Source: Aphanothece sacrum FPU1 | GTDB lineage: Bacteria; Cyanobacteriota; Cyanobacteriia; Cyanobacteriales; Microcystaceae | Length of the DNA stretch: 64,000 bases | Reading direction: 5' to 3' | Assembly (NCBI RefSeq): GCF_003864295.1 | Contig: NZ_BDQK01000016.1 | Location: 62,001 to 126,000, forward strand | Shown here: one piece after another, positions 1-7,930 of the stretch | Numbering within the stretch: position 1 is the stretch's first letter | Layout of the letters: each line of letters begins with the position of its first letter | The notes under the pieces: generated by a model | Seen by the model: only the letters and a program-made list of their open reading frames with translations | Database searches by the model: none | Told to the model about the DNA's origin: nothing | Program-made: the position numbers and the translations under genes

Positions 1-146
1 AATTACCTCATTGAACCCATTTGTCGGCTTTGTACAATTTTCTACTTTTGAGGCCATCAACATAACAGTGGAAAGCGAAATTAAAATTTATATATATATA
101 TAGCATATCAGAGCTAAGTAGTCGGACATAAATAAACGACTCTGTA

Positions 147-782
147 TTAAGAAATATTAACCCCTCGTCCAGTCTGTCCATAAGCTTGCCAAGCTAAATC
201 TAATAAACCATTAACAATAGCCACAGCAACCACCGCACTCCCTTTACGACTATCAACCGTAATATGAGGAATCTGAGAGTCTTGAAGTCGTTCTTTCGCC
301 ACATCCGCCCCAATAAACCCGGCCGGTGTTCCAATGACCAAGGCCGGTTTAATCTGTTCTTCTTCTACTAACTCTACCAATGATGTTAAACAAGTTTGAG
401 AGTCACCGATAACAAAAATAGCTTCAGGATAACGTTGAGCAAGAGTTTCCATTCCCCAAGCGGTTTTAGTTTTAGTTTTTTGTGGCCGGGTAATAGTTTG
501 GGTACTACAATAGACTGGATTAGCAAAAGTTTCTTGTAAATTAGGCACAATTCCTACTTGTACCATTGGCACATCAACAATAATAGTACAACGAGCTGCT
601 AAAGCCGCGGCCCCTGATGAAAAGGCAGATTCAGAAAACCGTAGCAAGGAAAGATATTCAAAATCTGCCGTTTGATAGATAACCCGACGGATAATCTCAT
701 ATTCCGCCGGGGAAAAGGAAGTATCACCGATTTCATGGTCAATGATGGCCAAACTTTGAGCGTCCGTCAGATGCCATTCCAT
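147..782 (-). CDS. cbiC/cobH: Precorrin-8X / cobalt-precorrin-8 methylmutase
   Basis: A 211-residue protein of normal family length. It moves the methyl group from C-11 to C-12 of precorrin-8X (or the cobalt form), giving hydrogenobyrinic or cobyrinic acid in cobalamin synthesis. The active-site region VDVPMVQVGI (about residues 69-78) and the C-terminal segments GTPAGFIGA and DSRKGSAVVAVAIVNGLL are typical of CbiC/CobH. It starts at ATG and lies 3 bp from the TPM-domain gene on the same strand, so the two may be co-transcribed. Whether the substrate is the cobalt or metal-free form cannot be read from this sequence; cyanobacteria generally use the early-cobalt route. Confidence 0.92.
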   Translation of the reverse strand: MEWHLTDAQSLAIIDHEIGDTSFSPAEYEIIRRVIYQTADFEYLSLLRFSESAFSSGAAALAARCTIIVDVPMVQVGIVPNLQETFANPVYCSTQTITRPQKTKTKTAWGMETLAQRYPEAIFVIGDSQTCLTSLVELVEEEQIKPALVIGTPAGFIGADVAKERLQDSQIPHITVDSRKGSAVVAVAIVNGLLDLAWQAYGQTGRGVNIS

Positions 783-785
783 AAT

Positions 786-1592
786 CTAAGTATTGGAGGT
801 ATTTGGTTGATTAAGTAGAGGAGAAAGATAAGCCACCAGTACCCCTAAAGCAAAACCCATTATGTTGCGAAACAAGGGCAACCAATCAGAAGTACGAGTT
901 ACCACTGGCCCGATACCAAAAGAGATAAACAAGATGCCCCAAAGAGGTGACATGATTAAAGCCCATTGCCAAGCAAAAACTTGGCCTTTTTTACGAGGAA
1001 TCCCCGCAAAACCACAAACTAAACCGCCGACAATGGAGGTGATTAATGTAAAAATCCACTGTTCTTTAGGTAATCCAGGAACAACAGCGCAACCCCCTTT
1101 GACCAGACAACCTTTAATGGTGTTTAAGGAATCCATAATAGCTTTATTGTCCCCATTATCTCGCACATAATACATATTGCCAAAACGAGATTGTAGTTCA
1201 ATCCAAAAAGTTCGAGGTAATAAATTATAGACATCATCCCCAATACTAAAGGATAAGAGATTACCACCACGAGAGTCCGCCACTAATAAAATACTTTTGT
1301 CGTCCAATCCCCAAAAATTGATCACCGCACGACCAGGAGAACGATCATATTGGGTTAAGACCCTTAATCTCCATCCTGTTTCTTCCTCAAAATCTTTGAT
1401 GTCTTTGATGAGAGAGTCTTCTTGGACATCGGGGAGAAAATTCGCTAAATCTACCACAGGGGTGACTTTCTCCGGCAAAAGTTCAGGATTATTGACTGCC
1501 CAAGCAGGAGGAACAGCTATCATCCAACTGGTTAGACTTATACAACAGGTAACAAGAATCATTAGGAGACTCGAAAGACAACGTTTCTGCAT
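786..1592 (-). CDS. TPM-domain membrane protein, Psb32-like
   Basis: A 268-residue protein with an N-terminal signal/anchor (hydrophobic residues about 8-30, ending PPAWA), a TPM domain (about 40-165, with VVDLANFLP and LRVLTQYDRSPG), and two C-terminal hydrophobic segments (about 180-200 and 210-260). TPM-domain proteins of this layout are linked in plants and cyanobacteria to photosystem II repair (TLP18.3/Psb32). A thylakoid location is inferred from this family. It lies directly upstream of the methylmutase gene with a 3 bp gap. No partner in photosynthesis is adjacent, so the Psb32 assignment rests on domain order alone. Confidence 0.7.
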   Translation of the reverse strand: MQKRCLSSLLMILVTCCISLTSWMIAVPPAWAVNNPELLPEKVTPVVDLANFLPDVQEDSLIKDIKDFEEETGWRLRVLTQYDRSPGRAVINFWGLDDKSILLVADSRGGNLLSFSIGDDVYNLLPRTFWIELQSRFGNMYYVRDNGDNKAIMDSLNTIKGCLVKGGCAVVPGLPKEQWIFTLITSIVGGLVCGFAGIPRKKGQVFAWQWALIMSPLWGILFISFGIGPVVTRTSDWLPLFRNIMGFALGVLVAYLSPLLNQPNTSNT

Positions 1593-1692
1593 AGCAATCG
1601 TGCTGACCGATAATAATAGTGAACCGTTTCCTTAATATAATCAATATTAGATTTCTTTACAATTATTTACATTAAAATTAAGCTTTGGTTGA

Positions 1693-2103
1693 TCACGATT
1701 CATCTTTTAGGTTTTGTCCTAAACTCCGTCGATTGTAAGGATAGCCATACCATGTCTCCCAAGCAGCTTTAAGTCCGGCTGTTACTCGACGAGTTCCCCG
1801 TTGCACCCGATTAACTTGTTGTTTAGTATTATTAAGGCTTTGATCGACTTGTTTAACAATATCCGAGGCACTTTTGACCCCTCGATCAAGTTCGTCGGTT
1901 AATTCAGTAATTTCTAATCCGGTTAAGCGAATAGATTCTAAGGTAGGGGGAAATTCTTGTCGTAGGGTATCAAAAAGCTTTTCCGCACTACGAGATGCTC
2001 GCCCTAATTCTTGCAGCGCAGGTACAGCAGCTATTAATACAGCAGTTAAACTAACAGCAACCAGTAGCAAAGAGCATCCAAGCCAAAATAGAGGGTCACT
2101 CAC
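1693..2103 (-). CDS. DUF948-domain membrane protein
   Basis: A 136-residue protein with one N-terminal transmembrane helix (residues about 5-28) followed by a long helical, coiled-coil-prone stretch with regularly spaced SAEKLFDTLRQ and ELTDELDRGVKSASDIVKQV. This matches DUF948 general-stress/apolipoprotein-like proteins. It lies 12 bp downstream of a YtxH-type gene on the same strand, a pairing found in many bacteria, so the two probably form one transcription unit. The biochemical role is unknown; a cell-envelope or stress role is suggested only by family context. Confidence 0.75.
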   Translation of the reverse strand: MSDPLFWLGCSLLLVAVSLTAVLIAAVPALQELGRASRSAEKLFDTLRQEFPPTLESIRLTGLEITELTDELDRGVKSASDIVKQVDQSLNNTKQQVNRVQRGTRRVTAGLKAAWETWYGYPYNRRSLGQNLKDES

Positions 2104-2115
2104 AGGTTTTTTCTC

Positions 2116-2466
2116 TCAAGATGGTTTTGGGGAGGACGAGGATTTGACTGTCATCTCACGAGGGGATGAAGTTTCTTGAATCTCTCTTTGAGAGGCTTCA
2201 AGTCCGGCCGAGACGGTTTCTTTCAGTCGGGTCAGAGTATCATTCCAGTTGGTCTGGGCCGATTCAGATAAACGATCAGCTTGAAACTGCACGGTAGTCG
2301 ATAAATCTTCGGCTATTTCTGGGAGTGCATCGGCTGATTTTTTTAAGATCTGTCGGGTTTCTTTTCCTGAACGCGGGGCCATCAAGATCCCTGCTACCGT
2401 TCCGAGAAGACCCCCAAAGACCATTCCTACTATAAAAGTACTATTATTGTTATTTTTAGACATCAT
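2116..2466 (-). CDS. YtxH-domain protein
   Basis: A 116-residue protein. The N terminus carries the YtxH signature: a glycine-rich membrane helix (FIVGMVFGGLLGTVAGILMAP) followed at once by RSGKETRQ, then an amphipathic helical tail and a low-complexity serine-rich C terminus. It is the first gene of a two-gene unit with the DUF948 protein. YtxH proteins are general-stress proteins in Firmicutes and are widespread in cyanobacteria without a known function. Confidence 0.75.
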   Translation of the reverse strand: MMSKNNNNSTFIVGMVFGGLLGTVAGILMAPRSGKETRQILKKSADALPEIAEDLSTTVQFQADRLSESAQTNWNDTLTRLKETVSAGLEASQREIQETSSPREMTVKSSSSPKPS

Positions 2467-2552
2467 TAAAACTCAGTGAACTGTGAACTGCTACATAAAA
2501 CTTTCGCGGAAGAAAGATAGGGGATTTAAAGCCCCTACGACCAACTTTCCTG

Positions 2553-3713
2553 TCAGTGTTCGTTATTTTCAGCCCCAACCCGCTTTTCTATAGGAATATA
2601 AGGCATATTATGAGAACCAACATATACTTGAGTGGGACGGAAAATACGGTTAACCGCTAATTGTTCTTTCCAATGTGCCAACCATCCGGCTACCCGTGCG
2701 ATCGCAAAAATTGGCGTAAATAAATCAGTAGGAATGCCTAACTTACGATATACCAACCCAGAATAAAAATCTACATTCGCATAAATCCCTTTCTGACCGA
2801 ATTTTTCCTCAACCACTCTTTCTAATTCCAGGGCAATTTCATAATATTCATCACGCCCTGTCTCTTCAAATAACTGTTCTGCTAAGCCTTGTAGAATGGT
2901 AGCGCGGGGATCTTTAACCTTATAAACCCGGTGTCCAAACCCCATGATTTTTTCCTTATTAGCCACACGTTTTTCGATGTAAGGACTCACCTTTTCCACT
3001 GAACCAATTTCTTCTAACATGACTAACACTTCTTCATTGGCCCCCCCATGTAACGGCCCCGCTAAGGTTCCTACGGCTGAGGCGATCACCGCATAGGGAT
3101 CAGTTAAAGTAGAAGCTGTTACCATGGCCGAAAAGGTTGAGGCATTCATCGTATGCTCAGCGTGTAGAGTCAAACAGACATCAAACACTTTAGCGGCTAA
3201 AGCATTGGGCTTTCTTTCCGTTAGCATATAAAGAAAATTCGCCCCATAGTCTAACTTATCATGGGGTTGAACCGGGTCATTTCCCCTACGCATTTGATGG
3301 AAAGCAGCCACCATGGTCGGAATTTTCGCCAATAAGCGGACAACTGCTTGTCGAATATATTCAGGGTCATCTAAAGCCCGACGGGCGTAAAATAACCCTA
3401 AAGCGGCCGCTGAAGTTTGTAGTGCGTCCATAGGGTGTCCCGTCTCAGGAAAACACTTCATCATGTCGCGGATACGATATTTGACGCGACGATGATATCG
3501 AATTTCTGATTCAAAGGCTTCTAGTTGACTTTGAGTGGGGAGTTGATCCCAAATCAATAGATAGGCACATTCAAGAAAGCTGCTCTTATTGGCTAATTCT
3601 TGGATGGAAATGCCCCTATATTCTAATATACCGTCTTGGCCATCAACAAAACTAATACTCGATTTAGCGGCGGGGATATTCTCCAACCCTGGTATATATT
3701 CACATGCATTCAT
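2553..3713 (-). CDS. gltA: Citrate synthase
   Basis: A 386-residue type II citrate synthase, which condenses oxaloacetate and acetyl-CoA in the cytoplasm. Visible signatures are GILEYRGISIQELA near the N terminus, the two catalytic histidine segments LHAEHTMNASTFSA and GFGHRVYK with DPRA just after, and the catalytic aspartate in NVDFYSGLVY. The length is normal for the short bacterial form. It appears monocistronic, with about 100 bp to the sixA gene and 86 bp to ytxH. The ATG start gives MNACEYIPGLENIPAAKSSIS, a normal family N terminus. Confidence 0.96.
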   Translation of the reverse strand: MNACEYIPGLENIPAAKSSISFVDGQDGILEYRGISIQELANKSSFLECAYLLIWDQLPTQSQLEAFESEIRYHRRVKYRIRDMMKCFPETGHPMDALQTSAAALGLFYARRALDDPEYIRQAVVRLLAKIPTMVAAFHQMRRGNDPVQPHDKLDYGANFLYMLTERKPNALAAKVFDVCLTLHAEHTMNASTFSAMVTASTLTDPYAVIASAVGTLAGPLHGGANEEVLVMLEEIGSVEKVSPYIEKRVANKEKIMGFGHRVYKVKDPRATILQGLAEQLFEETGRDEYYEIALELERVVEEKFGQKGIYANVDFYSGLVYRKLGIPTDLFTPIFAIARVAGWLAHWKEQLAVNRIFRPTQVYVGSHNMPYIPIEKRVGAENNEH

Positions 3714-3819
3714 TGTTCTTCCCTATTACCTGCGAAACTCAACTTCAACTGTCTGAAAGTTAACCTACCCTAATTTCGCCCCTAGTTCCCAATTTCGCCC
3801 AAATGCTTTAATCATTGAC

Positions 3820-4317
3820 TTAGAGTAACCATTTTGGAGAAGTTAATAAAAATAATTCCCCTTGACCAATGGGTGTGACTGTTTGAGGTAGGGTTAGTCC
3901 GATAATTCCTGCTTTTTTAACCGTAATTTTGTCTCTAGAACTGCCCCAAATCAATAATTCTGCCCACTCACCGAGATCGGGTTGATGACCGACTAGGGCT
4001 AGGCTATGTTCATCTTTATTGTAGCAGGAGTTTAACCACCAATTTACCCAGGCTTGGAGGGAACCACCAGGCGCAAGGGGAGCAAATTCGCTGATTTTTT
4101 CGCTTAGTTTGGCTTTTTGTAAAATTTCGGCGGTTTCCCAGGCTCTGACTAATGGGCTACTTAAAATTATATCAAATTTGACTCCCATTTCTCCTAACTT
4201 TTGCCCAATTTCTGTGGTTTTTTGTCGTCCTTTGTCAGTTAAGGGACGGGTTTCATCTTTAATATCTTCGTTGCGTTCTACCGCAATTCCGTGACGAATT
4301 AGATATATTTGGGTCAT
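3820..4317 (-). CDS. sixA: Phosphohistidine phosphatase SixA-like
   Basis: A histidine phosphatase-superfamily protein. The start is placed at the ATG giving MTQIYLIRHG, because the RHG catalytic motif should sit at residues 8-10; an upstream ATG would add 27 residues with no family similarity. Downstream are LSSPLVRAWETAEIL and LVGHQPDLGEW, the second supplying the other catalytic histidine. SixA proteins remove phosphate from histidine residues of phosphotransfer proteins. At 165 residues it has normal SixA length. The sequence between its start and the next unit carries a dispersed 25-bp palindrome and the left end of an IS relic. Confidence 0.85.
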   Translation of the reverse strand: MTQIYLIRHGIAVERNEDIKDETRPLTDKGRQKTTEIGQKLGEMGVKFDIILSSPLVRAWETAEILQKAKLSEKISEFAPLAPGGSLQAWVNWWLNSCYNKDEHSLALVGHQPDLGEWAELLIWGSSRDKITVKKAGIIGLTLPQTVTPIGQGELFLLTSPKWLL

Positions 4318-4371
4318 GATAGCTTGTTTAGTCATTGATAATGGATAATTGTTCGTGGGATATTTTCGTCG

Positions 4372-4396
4372 GTTGGGTTGAGGAACGAAACCCAAC
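4372..4396. repeat. Dispersed palindrome, copy 1
   Basis: An inverted repeat with arms GTTGGGTT and AACCCAAC around a short loop. An identical 25-bp copy occurs at 54791-54815. This copy lies directly next to the left end of the IS200/IS605 relic and overlaps the rejected upstream start of sixA. It may act as a bidirectional terminator or be a small mobile palindrome. Confidence 0.8.
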
Positions 4397-4412
4397 ACGA
4401 AAAAAGACGGGA

Positions 4413-4451
4413 GCTTTTCCGCCCCGTCGTTTCAACACGGGGCGGAAAAGC
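4413..4451. repeat. Left-end hairpin of IS605-like element
   Basis: A perfect 15-bp stem: GCTTTTCCGCCCCGT at 4413-4427 and its reverse complement at 4437-4451, with a 9-nt loop. A second small hairpin (GCGGA, loop TTTA, TCCGC) follows at 4459-4472. Both lie just past the stop codon of the tnpA remnant, where TnpA would bind the left end. Confidence 0.75.
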
Positions 4452-4476
4452 GACGCGAGCGGATTTATCCGCCGTC

Positions 4477-4581
4477 TCAGTGTCTGTCATGATGTGGGTC
4501 ATTAATATAAGCCATTACCTTTGCTGTACTAACTTTACCAGAAGTGTCATAAAAATAGCTTTTTGTCCAATACGTTAACAT
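4477..4581 (-). pseudogene. tnpA: IS200-type Y1 transposase TnpA, C-terminal remnant
   Basis: The minus strand encodes 34 residues (MLTYWTKSYFYDTS, then GKVSTAKVMAYINDP, then HHDRH and a TGA stop). The W-x-x-SYF...G.VS...V..YI pattern is the C-terminal end of IS200/IS605 TnpA. The HUH motif and the catalytic tyrosine helix are absent. The frame stays open a little further upstream but soon runs into the divergent tnpB start at 4615. It is therefore a truncated remnant and cannot catalyse transposition. Confidence 0.7.
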
Positions 4582-4614
4582 AAATATTATCCCATTAACG
4601 CTTAGTAAATCAAA

Positions 4615-5940
4615 ATGTTTGGATGCCAGCAAGTTTTAATTAAAACAGACAAAGATACAAAAGCAATTATTGAATATCTATGTCGTGAGTCAAATAGTTT
4701 ATATAACTGTTCTGTTTATTATGCCCGTCAAATCTGGTTTAAGACGGGGAAGATTGTTACTGGATTTGATTTAACGAAAGAAATGAAATCTAATCCTCAC
4801 TTTAGGGCTGGATATGCTTCATCAATGCAGCAGACTTGTTTAAATGTCGGTGAATCTTTTAAATCTTTTAAGCAACTGTTAAAAAAATCTCTTAAAGGAG
4901 AGTTAAATCAAAAACCTAATGCACCCAAGTACCGTAAAAGTGGAGGATTATTTACTGTTACCTATCCTAAAAAATGGTTAAAGTTAATAGACGGTAACGT
5001 AAGGTTTCCACTAGGAAATCAAGTCAAAGTATGGTTTAAACTGACGGAATTCCTTCTTCCTTTTCCTATCAATTTAAAATGGGAGTCAATCAAAGAAGTC
5101 AGAATAGTTCCTAGAAATGGTTGTCTTTATGCAGAATTTGTTTATAAACAAATACTTGAATACCGACAAATACAACCCGTTGACGCAACTAAGGTGAGCC
5201 AGTCCGGTCTTGGGGGTTTCCCCCAAGAGGAACTGGCGGTGCTAGGGATAGATCACGGATTAAATAATTGGTTAACTTGTGTTTCTAACGTCGAAACCAG
5301 CTTTATTATTGATGGAAAACATCTTAAATCGATTAACCAATGGTATAACAAACAAGTAGCGACATTAAAACAAGGGAAACCAAAAGGATTTTGGTCAAGA
5401 ACTTTAGCTCATGTTACCGAAAAACGTAATCGGCAAATGAGAGATGCCGTTAATAAAGCAGCAAGAATAGTAATCAATCATTGTCTTATTAATGGCATCG
5501 GCACTATTGTTTTTGGCTGGAATCAAGGTCAGAAAAACGAGTCAAATATGGGAACAAAAAATAATCAAAAGTTTGTACAAATTCCCACAGCTAAACTTAA
5601 AGAAAGAATTGCTCAACTTTGCGAACAATATGGTATTAAGTTTGTTGAGACGGAAGAAAGTTATACCTCAAAAGCTTCTTTTTTAGACAACGATGAGCTA
5701 CCTAAATATGGTGAAAAACCCGACGGGTGGCAGTCTTCAGGAAAACGAATTAAGCGCGGTTTGTATCGTAGTGCTGATAATTGGTTAGTCAACGCCGATT
5801 GTAACGGTAGCGCAAATATTCTAAGAAAAGTAAAGGCAATGCTTAAATTAGATTTGAGTAGAGTTATTAGAGGCATCTTGACAATGCCCATCAGAATTAG
5901 ATTTTGGTCTAAGGCTGTGCCAGAATCTGCGTCGCTTTAG
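4615..5940 (+). CDS. tnpB: TnpB, RNA-guided nuclease-like protein of IS200/IS605
   Basis: A 441-residue OrfB/TnpB protein. The RuvC-like acidic residues are present: D213 in GIDHGLNN, E348 in VETEESYTS and D395 in NADCNGSANIL. The zinc ribbon that usually lies between the second and third catalytic segments (two CxxC pairs) is missing: residues 350-395 hold no CxxC. A palindromic DNA element is inserted in frame at residues about 195-208. TnpB proteins are RNA-guided DNA nucleases using an omega RNA encoded at the right end; the hairpin overlapping the stop codon fits this. Whether this copy is active cannot be told. Confidence 0.9.
   Translation: MFGCQQVLIKTDKDTKAIIEYLCRESNSLYNCSVYYARQIWFKTGKIVTGFDLTKEMKSNPHFRAGYASSMQQTCLNVGESFKSFKQLLKKSLKGELNQKPNAPKYRKSGGLFTVTYPKKWLKLIDGNVRFPLGNQVKVWFKLTEFLLPFPINLKWESIKEVRIVPRNGCLYAEFVYKQILEYRQIQPVDATKVSQSGLGGFPQEELAVLGIDHGLNNWLTCVSNVETSFIIDGKHLKSINQWYNKQVATLKQGKPKGFWSRTLAHVTEKRNRQMRDAVNKAARIVINHCLINGIGTIVFGWNQGQKNESNMGTKNNQKFVQIPTAKLKERIAQLCEQYGIKFVETEESYTSKASFLDNDELPKYGEKPDGWQSSGKRIKRGLYRSADNWLVNADCNGSANILRKVKAMLKLDLSRVIRGILTMPIRIRFWSKAVPESASL
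5198..5237. repeat. Palindromic element inserted in frame inside tnpB
   Basis: A nested inverted repeat: outer arms GCCAGT (5198-5203) and ACTGGC (5232-5237), inner perfect arms CTTGGGGG (5209-5216) and CCCCCAAG (5220-5227) around TTT. It encodes a glycine-rich loop (SQSGLGGFPQEEL) just before the first catalytic aspartate, and the reading frame is kept. Confidence 0.8.
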
Positions 5941-5948
5941 CGCGCAGA
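5926..5948 (+). repeat. Right-end hairpin over the tnpB stop codon
   Basis: The stem is TCTGCG / CGCAGA plus CGCT / AGCG with a one-base bulge and a TT loop. It spans the TAG stop of tnpB at 5938-5940. In IS605 elements this position corresponds to the right-end hairpin and the start of the omega RNA scaffold. Confidence 0.6.
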
Positions 5949-6013
5949 GTGTCAAAACAGTTAAATTTTTATGAAGTGATGACAATTGCTCAACAAAAGT
6001 GTAACAATAGATA

Positions 6014-6036
6014 CAGAAATGCTTTTTAGCATTCTG
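6014..6036 (+). terminator. Hairpin downstream of tnpB
   Basis: Arms CAG-A-AATGCT and AGCATT-CTG with a TTTT loop, followed within a few bases by ATTTTT. This fits a weak intrinsic terminator for the tnpB transcript. Confidence 0.4.
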
Positions 6037-6130
6037 GATTTTTGTCCTGCTTAACCGAACTAACACAGTTGGGCAATGAGGGGAAACCGCAAATTAACAG
6101 TATTATTTTGTGGGATCAGTTACGACTATC

Positions 6131-6176
6131 AACCCCTCATCTTATATCACAGGGATCAGGAAATAAATGAGGGGTT
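6131..6176. repeat. Inverted repeat upstream of small secreted-protein gene
   Basis: AACCCCTCAT at 6131-6140 and its exact reverse complement ATGAGGGGTT at 6167-6176, separated by 26 bp. A third ATGAGGGG lies at 6077-6084. The role (operator, terminator or degenerate mobile palindrome) is not decided by the sequence. Confidence 0.55.
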
Positions 6177-6224
6177 CATTATATACAAAGTTAAAAAATG
6201 TGATTTTTACATAATTTTGAGACT

Positions 6225-6707
6225 TTGAAACTACTTTTTAGTCCAGGAATCATTACCGCAATTTTTTTTAGCTTACTGACCAACTTTAATCTAGGGAATA
6301 TCACCATGCAATCATTAGACTACGGTTTTAATTATGATAACGGAACAAAAGCATTAGAACGATATCAGGGGCAAAATTTACCCCATCATTATCCTAGACA
6401 TATGCGCCAAGCACAACCTAGATTATCTCGTCAAGAGCAAAACATTGCTTATGATTTTTCTGCGATGAAAATAACAGAAAGTATCCCTAAAATGGAATAT
6501 ATAGCACCAGCAGAAATGTGTTCCGTTCCGGTAAATAATTCAGAAAAAGTAGCTGTTAATGATCTGACTAAAACTCATTTTCAAAATATTTACCATAGCC
6601 TAGAACATCGACTCAAAGTTGCTCAATCTCAAGGAGATAAATTTTTAATAAATCTCTTAGAAAATGAGTCTCAGACCTTAGATTTTCTTTGTTTAGATTG
6701 TTCCTAA
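6225..6707 (+). CDS. Hypothetical secreted protein
   Basis: A 160-residue protein of unrecognised family. With the TTG start at 6225 the first 25 residues (MKLLFSPGIITAIFFSLLTNF) form a signal-peptide-like helix; the first ATG at 6306 would remove it. The body is polar, with CSVPV in the middle and two cysteines near the C terminus (LCLDCS). No clear ribosome-binding site precedes either start. It stands alone between the IS relic and the convergent permease gene. Confidence 0.55.
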   Translation: MKLLFSPGIITAIFFSLLTNFNLGNITMQSLDYGFNYDNGTKALERYQGQNLPHHYPRHMRQAQPRLSRQEQNIAYDFSAMKITESIPKMEYIAPAEMCSVPVNNSEKVAVNDLTKTHFQNIYHSLEHRLKVAQSQGDKFLINLLENESQTLDFLCLDCS

Positions 6708-6789
6708 CATTACTTCAGCAAAATTATAGCAACTACCAGTAAGTCCCATAGAACCATATTGTTTACCTGTTTAGTATTACCCTGACTTT

Positions 6790-7905
6790 TTATTGTGATT
6801 CACTATCAAAAGTTGAATTAATCTCATGATTATTAATTTGAGAAAAAGGATTATGAAAAAGAGAACCTGTTTGTGGTGGTAAAGTAGGATCACCTAAAAC
6901 TTCTGTTAATCCTTTCATAACACCCGTTACAGGAATAGCTAAAATTACCCCTAAAAGTCCTCCAATTTTAGCCCCAAGTAAAAGGGCAATAAAAATCACA
7001 ACTGGGGGAAGTCCCGTTAAATTACCCATGATTCTAGGGGCAACTAAATTATCTTTAATTTGTTGAATTCCGATGGCTAATCCTAACACTTGAATCGCTA
7101 ACCACCAATCAATAAAAGCTAAAATAATTGTCACAGTTCCAATGCCTAAAGTTGCTCCAATAAAAGGTATAATTTCCATAGCCCCAATAAAGACAGCAAA
7201 TAGTAAAAAGAAAGGAATTTTTAAGAGACTAAAAGCAATTGTTAGGGTAGTAGCCATAAACAAACCTAATAATAATTGTCCTGTAACAAACCGTTGTAAA
7301 TTTTTCTCTAAAGTACGGGTTAAAACATCTCGAATTTGAGGAGAGAAAAAACTCGTTACTCCTCTCCAAATTCTTTCTCCATCTAATAACATATAAAAAG
7401 AAATAACCAAGAGAACAATTAAATCAACAAACCAATTAACTGTACCAACGACTAATCCGAAACCCGTAGAAGCAATAGCCTTTGTTTGCTCTTCAATTTT
7501 AGCTAATAGTTGTGAAGTCAAAAATTGAACATCAATCGGTAAATTTCGTGCCTTACTCCAGGCTTGAAAATCTATTAATTGTCCTTGTCCTTCTTCCAGT
7601 AAATCTGGTAAACGAATAATTAATTGACTACCTTGATTAACCACAGGAGGTAACAAAGTTATGGCTAAGAAACCAATGAGAAAAATTGCTCCTAAATAGA
7701 CGATAACTGCCCCCAAAGGACGAGGGAATAAAGGTTTTAACGCTAAGACAGCATAATTAAGTAAAAAAGCAATTAAAGAAGCACTTAGAATTAAACTAAT
7801 TAATCCTCCAATATAACTAAGAGTTTTTACCGTTAACCAACCCGTCACTAAAATCAGTAACCAAGTAATTAAAATTTTTTGAGAACGAGAAAATAAAGAA
7901 TTCAT
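6790..7905 (-). CDS. AI-2E family transporter / PerM-like permease
   Basis: A 371-residue polytopic membrane protein of the AI-2 exporter family. Two N-terminal helix pairs are followed by a large soluble segment (about residues 95-150) and a C-terminal helical bundle with the family signature IGAMEIIPFIGATLGIG and the late segment IKDNLVAPRIMGNLTGLPPVVIFIALLLGAKIGG. Members export autoinducer-like molecules or act as Na+/H+ antiporters; the substrate here is unknown. A truncated paralogue lies at 17471-17711. The next gene upstream on the same strand is dnaE-C, 25 bp away. Confidence 0.9.
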   Translation of the reverse strand: MNSLFSRSQKILITWLLILVTGWLTVKTLSYIGGLISLILSASLIAFLLNYAVLALKPLFPRPLGAVIVYLGAIFLIGFLAITLLPPVVNQGSQLIIRLPDLLEEGQGQLIDFQAWSKARNLPIDVQFLTSQLLAKIEEQTKAIASTGFGLVVGTVNWFVDLIVLLVISFYMLLDGERIWRGVTSFFSPQIRDVLTRTLEKNLQRFVTGQLLLGLFMATTLTIAFSLLKIPFFLLFAVFIGAMEIIPFIGATLGIGTVTIILAFIDWWLAIQVLGLAIGIQQIKDNLVAPRIMGNLTGLPPVVIFIALLLGAKIGGLLGVILAIPVTGVMKGLTEVLGDPTLPPQTGSLFHNPFSQINNHEINSTFDSESQ

Positions 7906-7930
7906 AAATTAATTGACCTATTTTTGACAT

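Larger units (their letters stand above)
4406..5948 (+). mobile_element. IS200/IS605-family element, non-autonomous relic
   Basis: The unit has divergent tnpA (minus strand, decayed) and tnpB (plus strand, full length) flanked by subterminal hairpins: a 15-bp perfect stem at 4413-4451 on the tnpA side and an imperfect stem at 5926-5948 over the tnpB stop codon. This is the layout of divergent IS605-type elements, in which each end hairpin lies beyond the 3' end of its neighbouring gene. The exact ends are inferred from the hairpins, and no target duplication is expected for this family. Without TnpA it should not transpose by itself. Confidence 0.65.

Noticed and set aside
1-146. Gene or RNA at the left edge
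   Set aside because: AT-rich sequence including an (AT)n stretch; no open frame, tRNA or repeat could be supported.
862-1635. Plus-strand open frames opposite the TPM gene
   Set aside because: They are antisense frames with no family similarity, while the minus strand encodes a recognisable domain and signal peptide.
5848-6066. Minus-strand open frame of 72 residues downstream of tnpB
   Set aside because: It overlaps the tnpB 3' end and its hairpin; composition is not protein-like and there is no ribosome-binding site.
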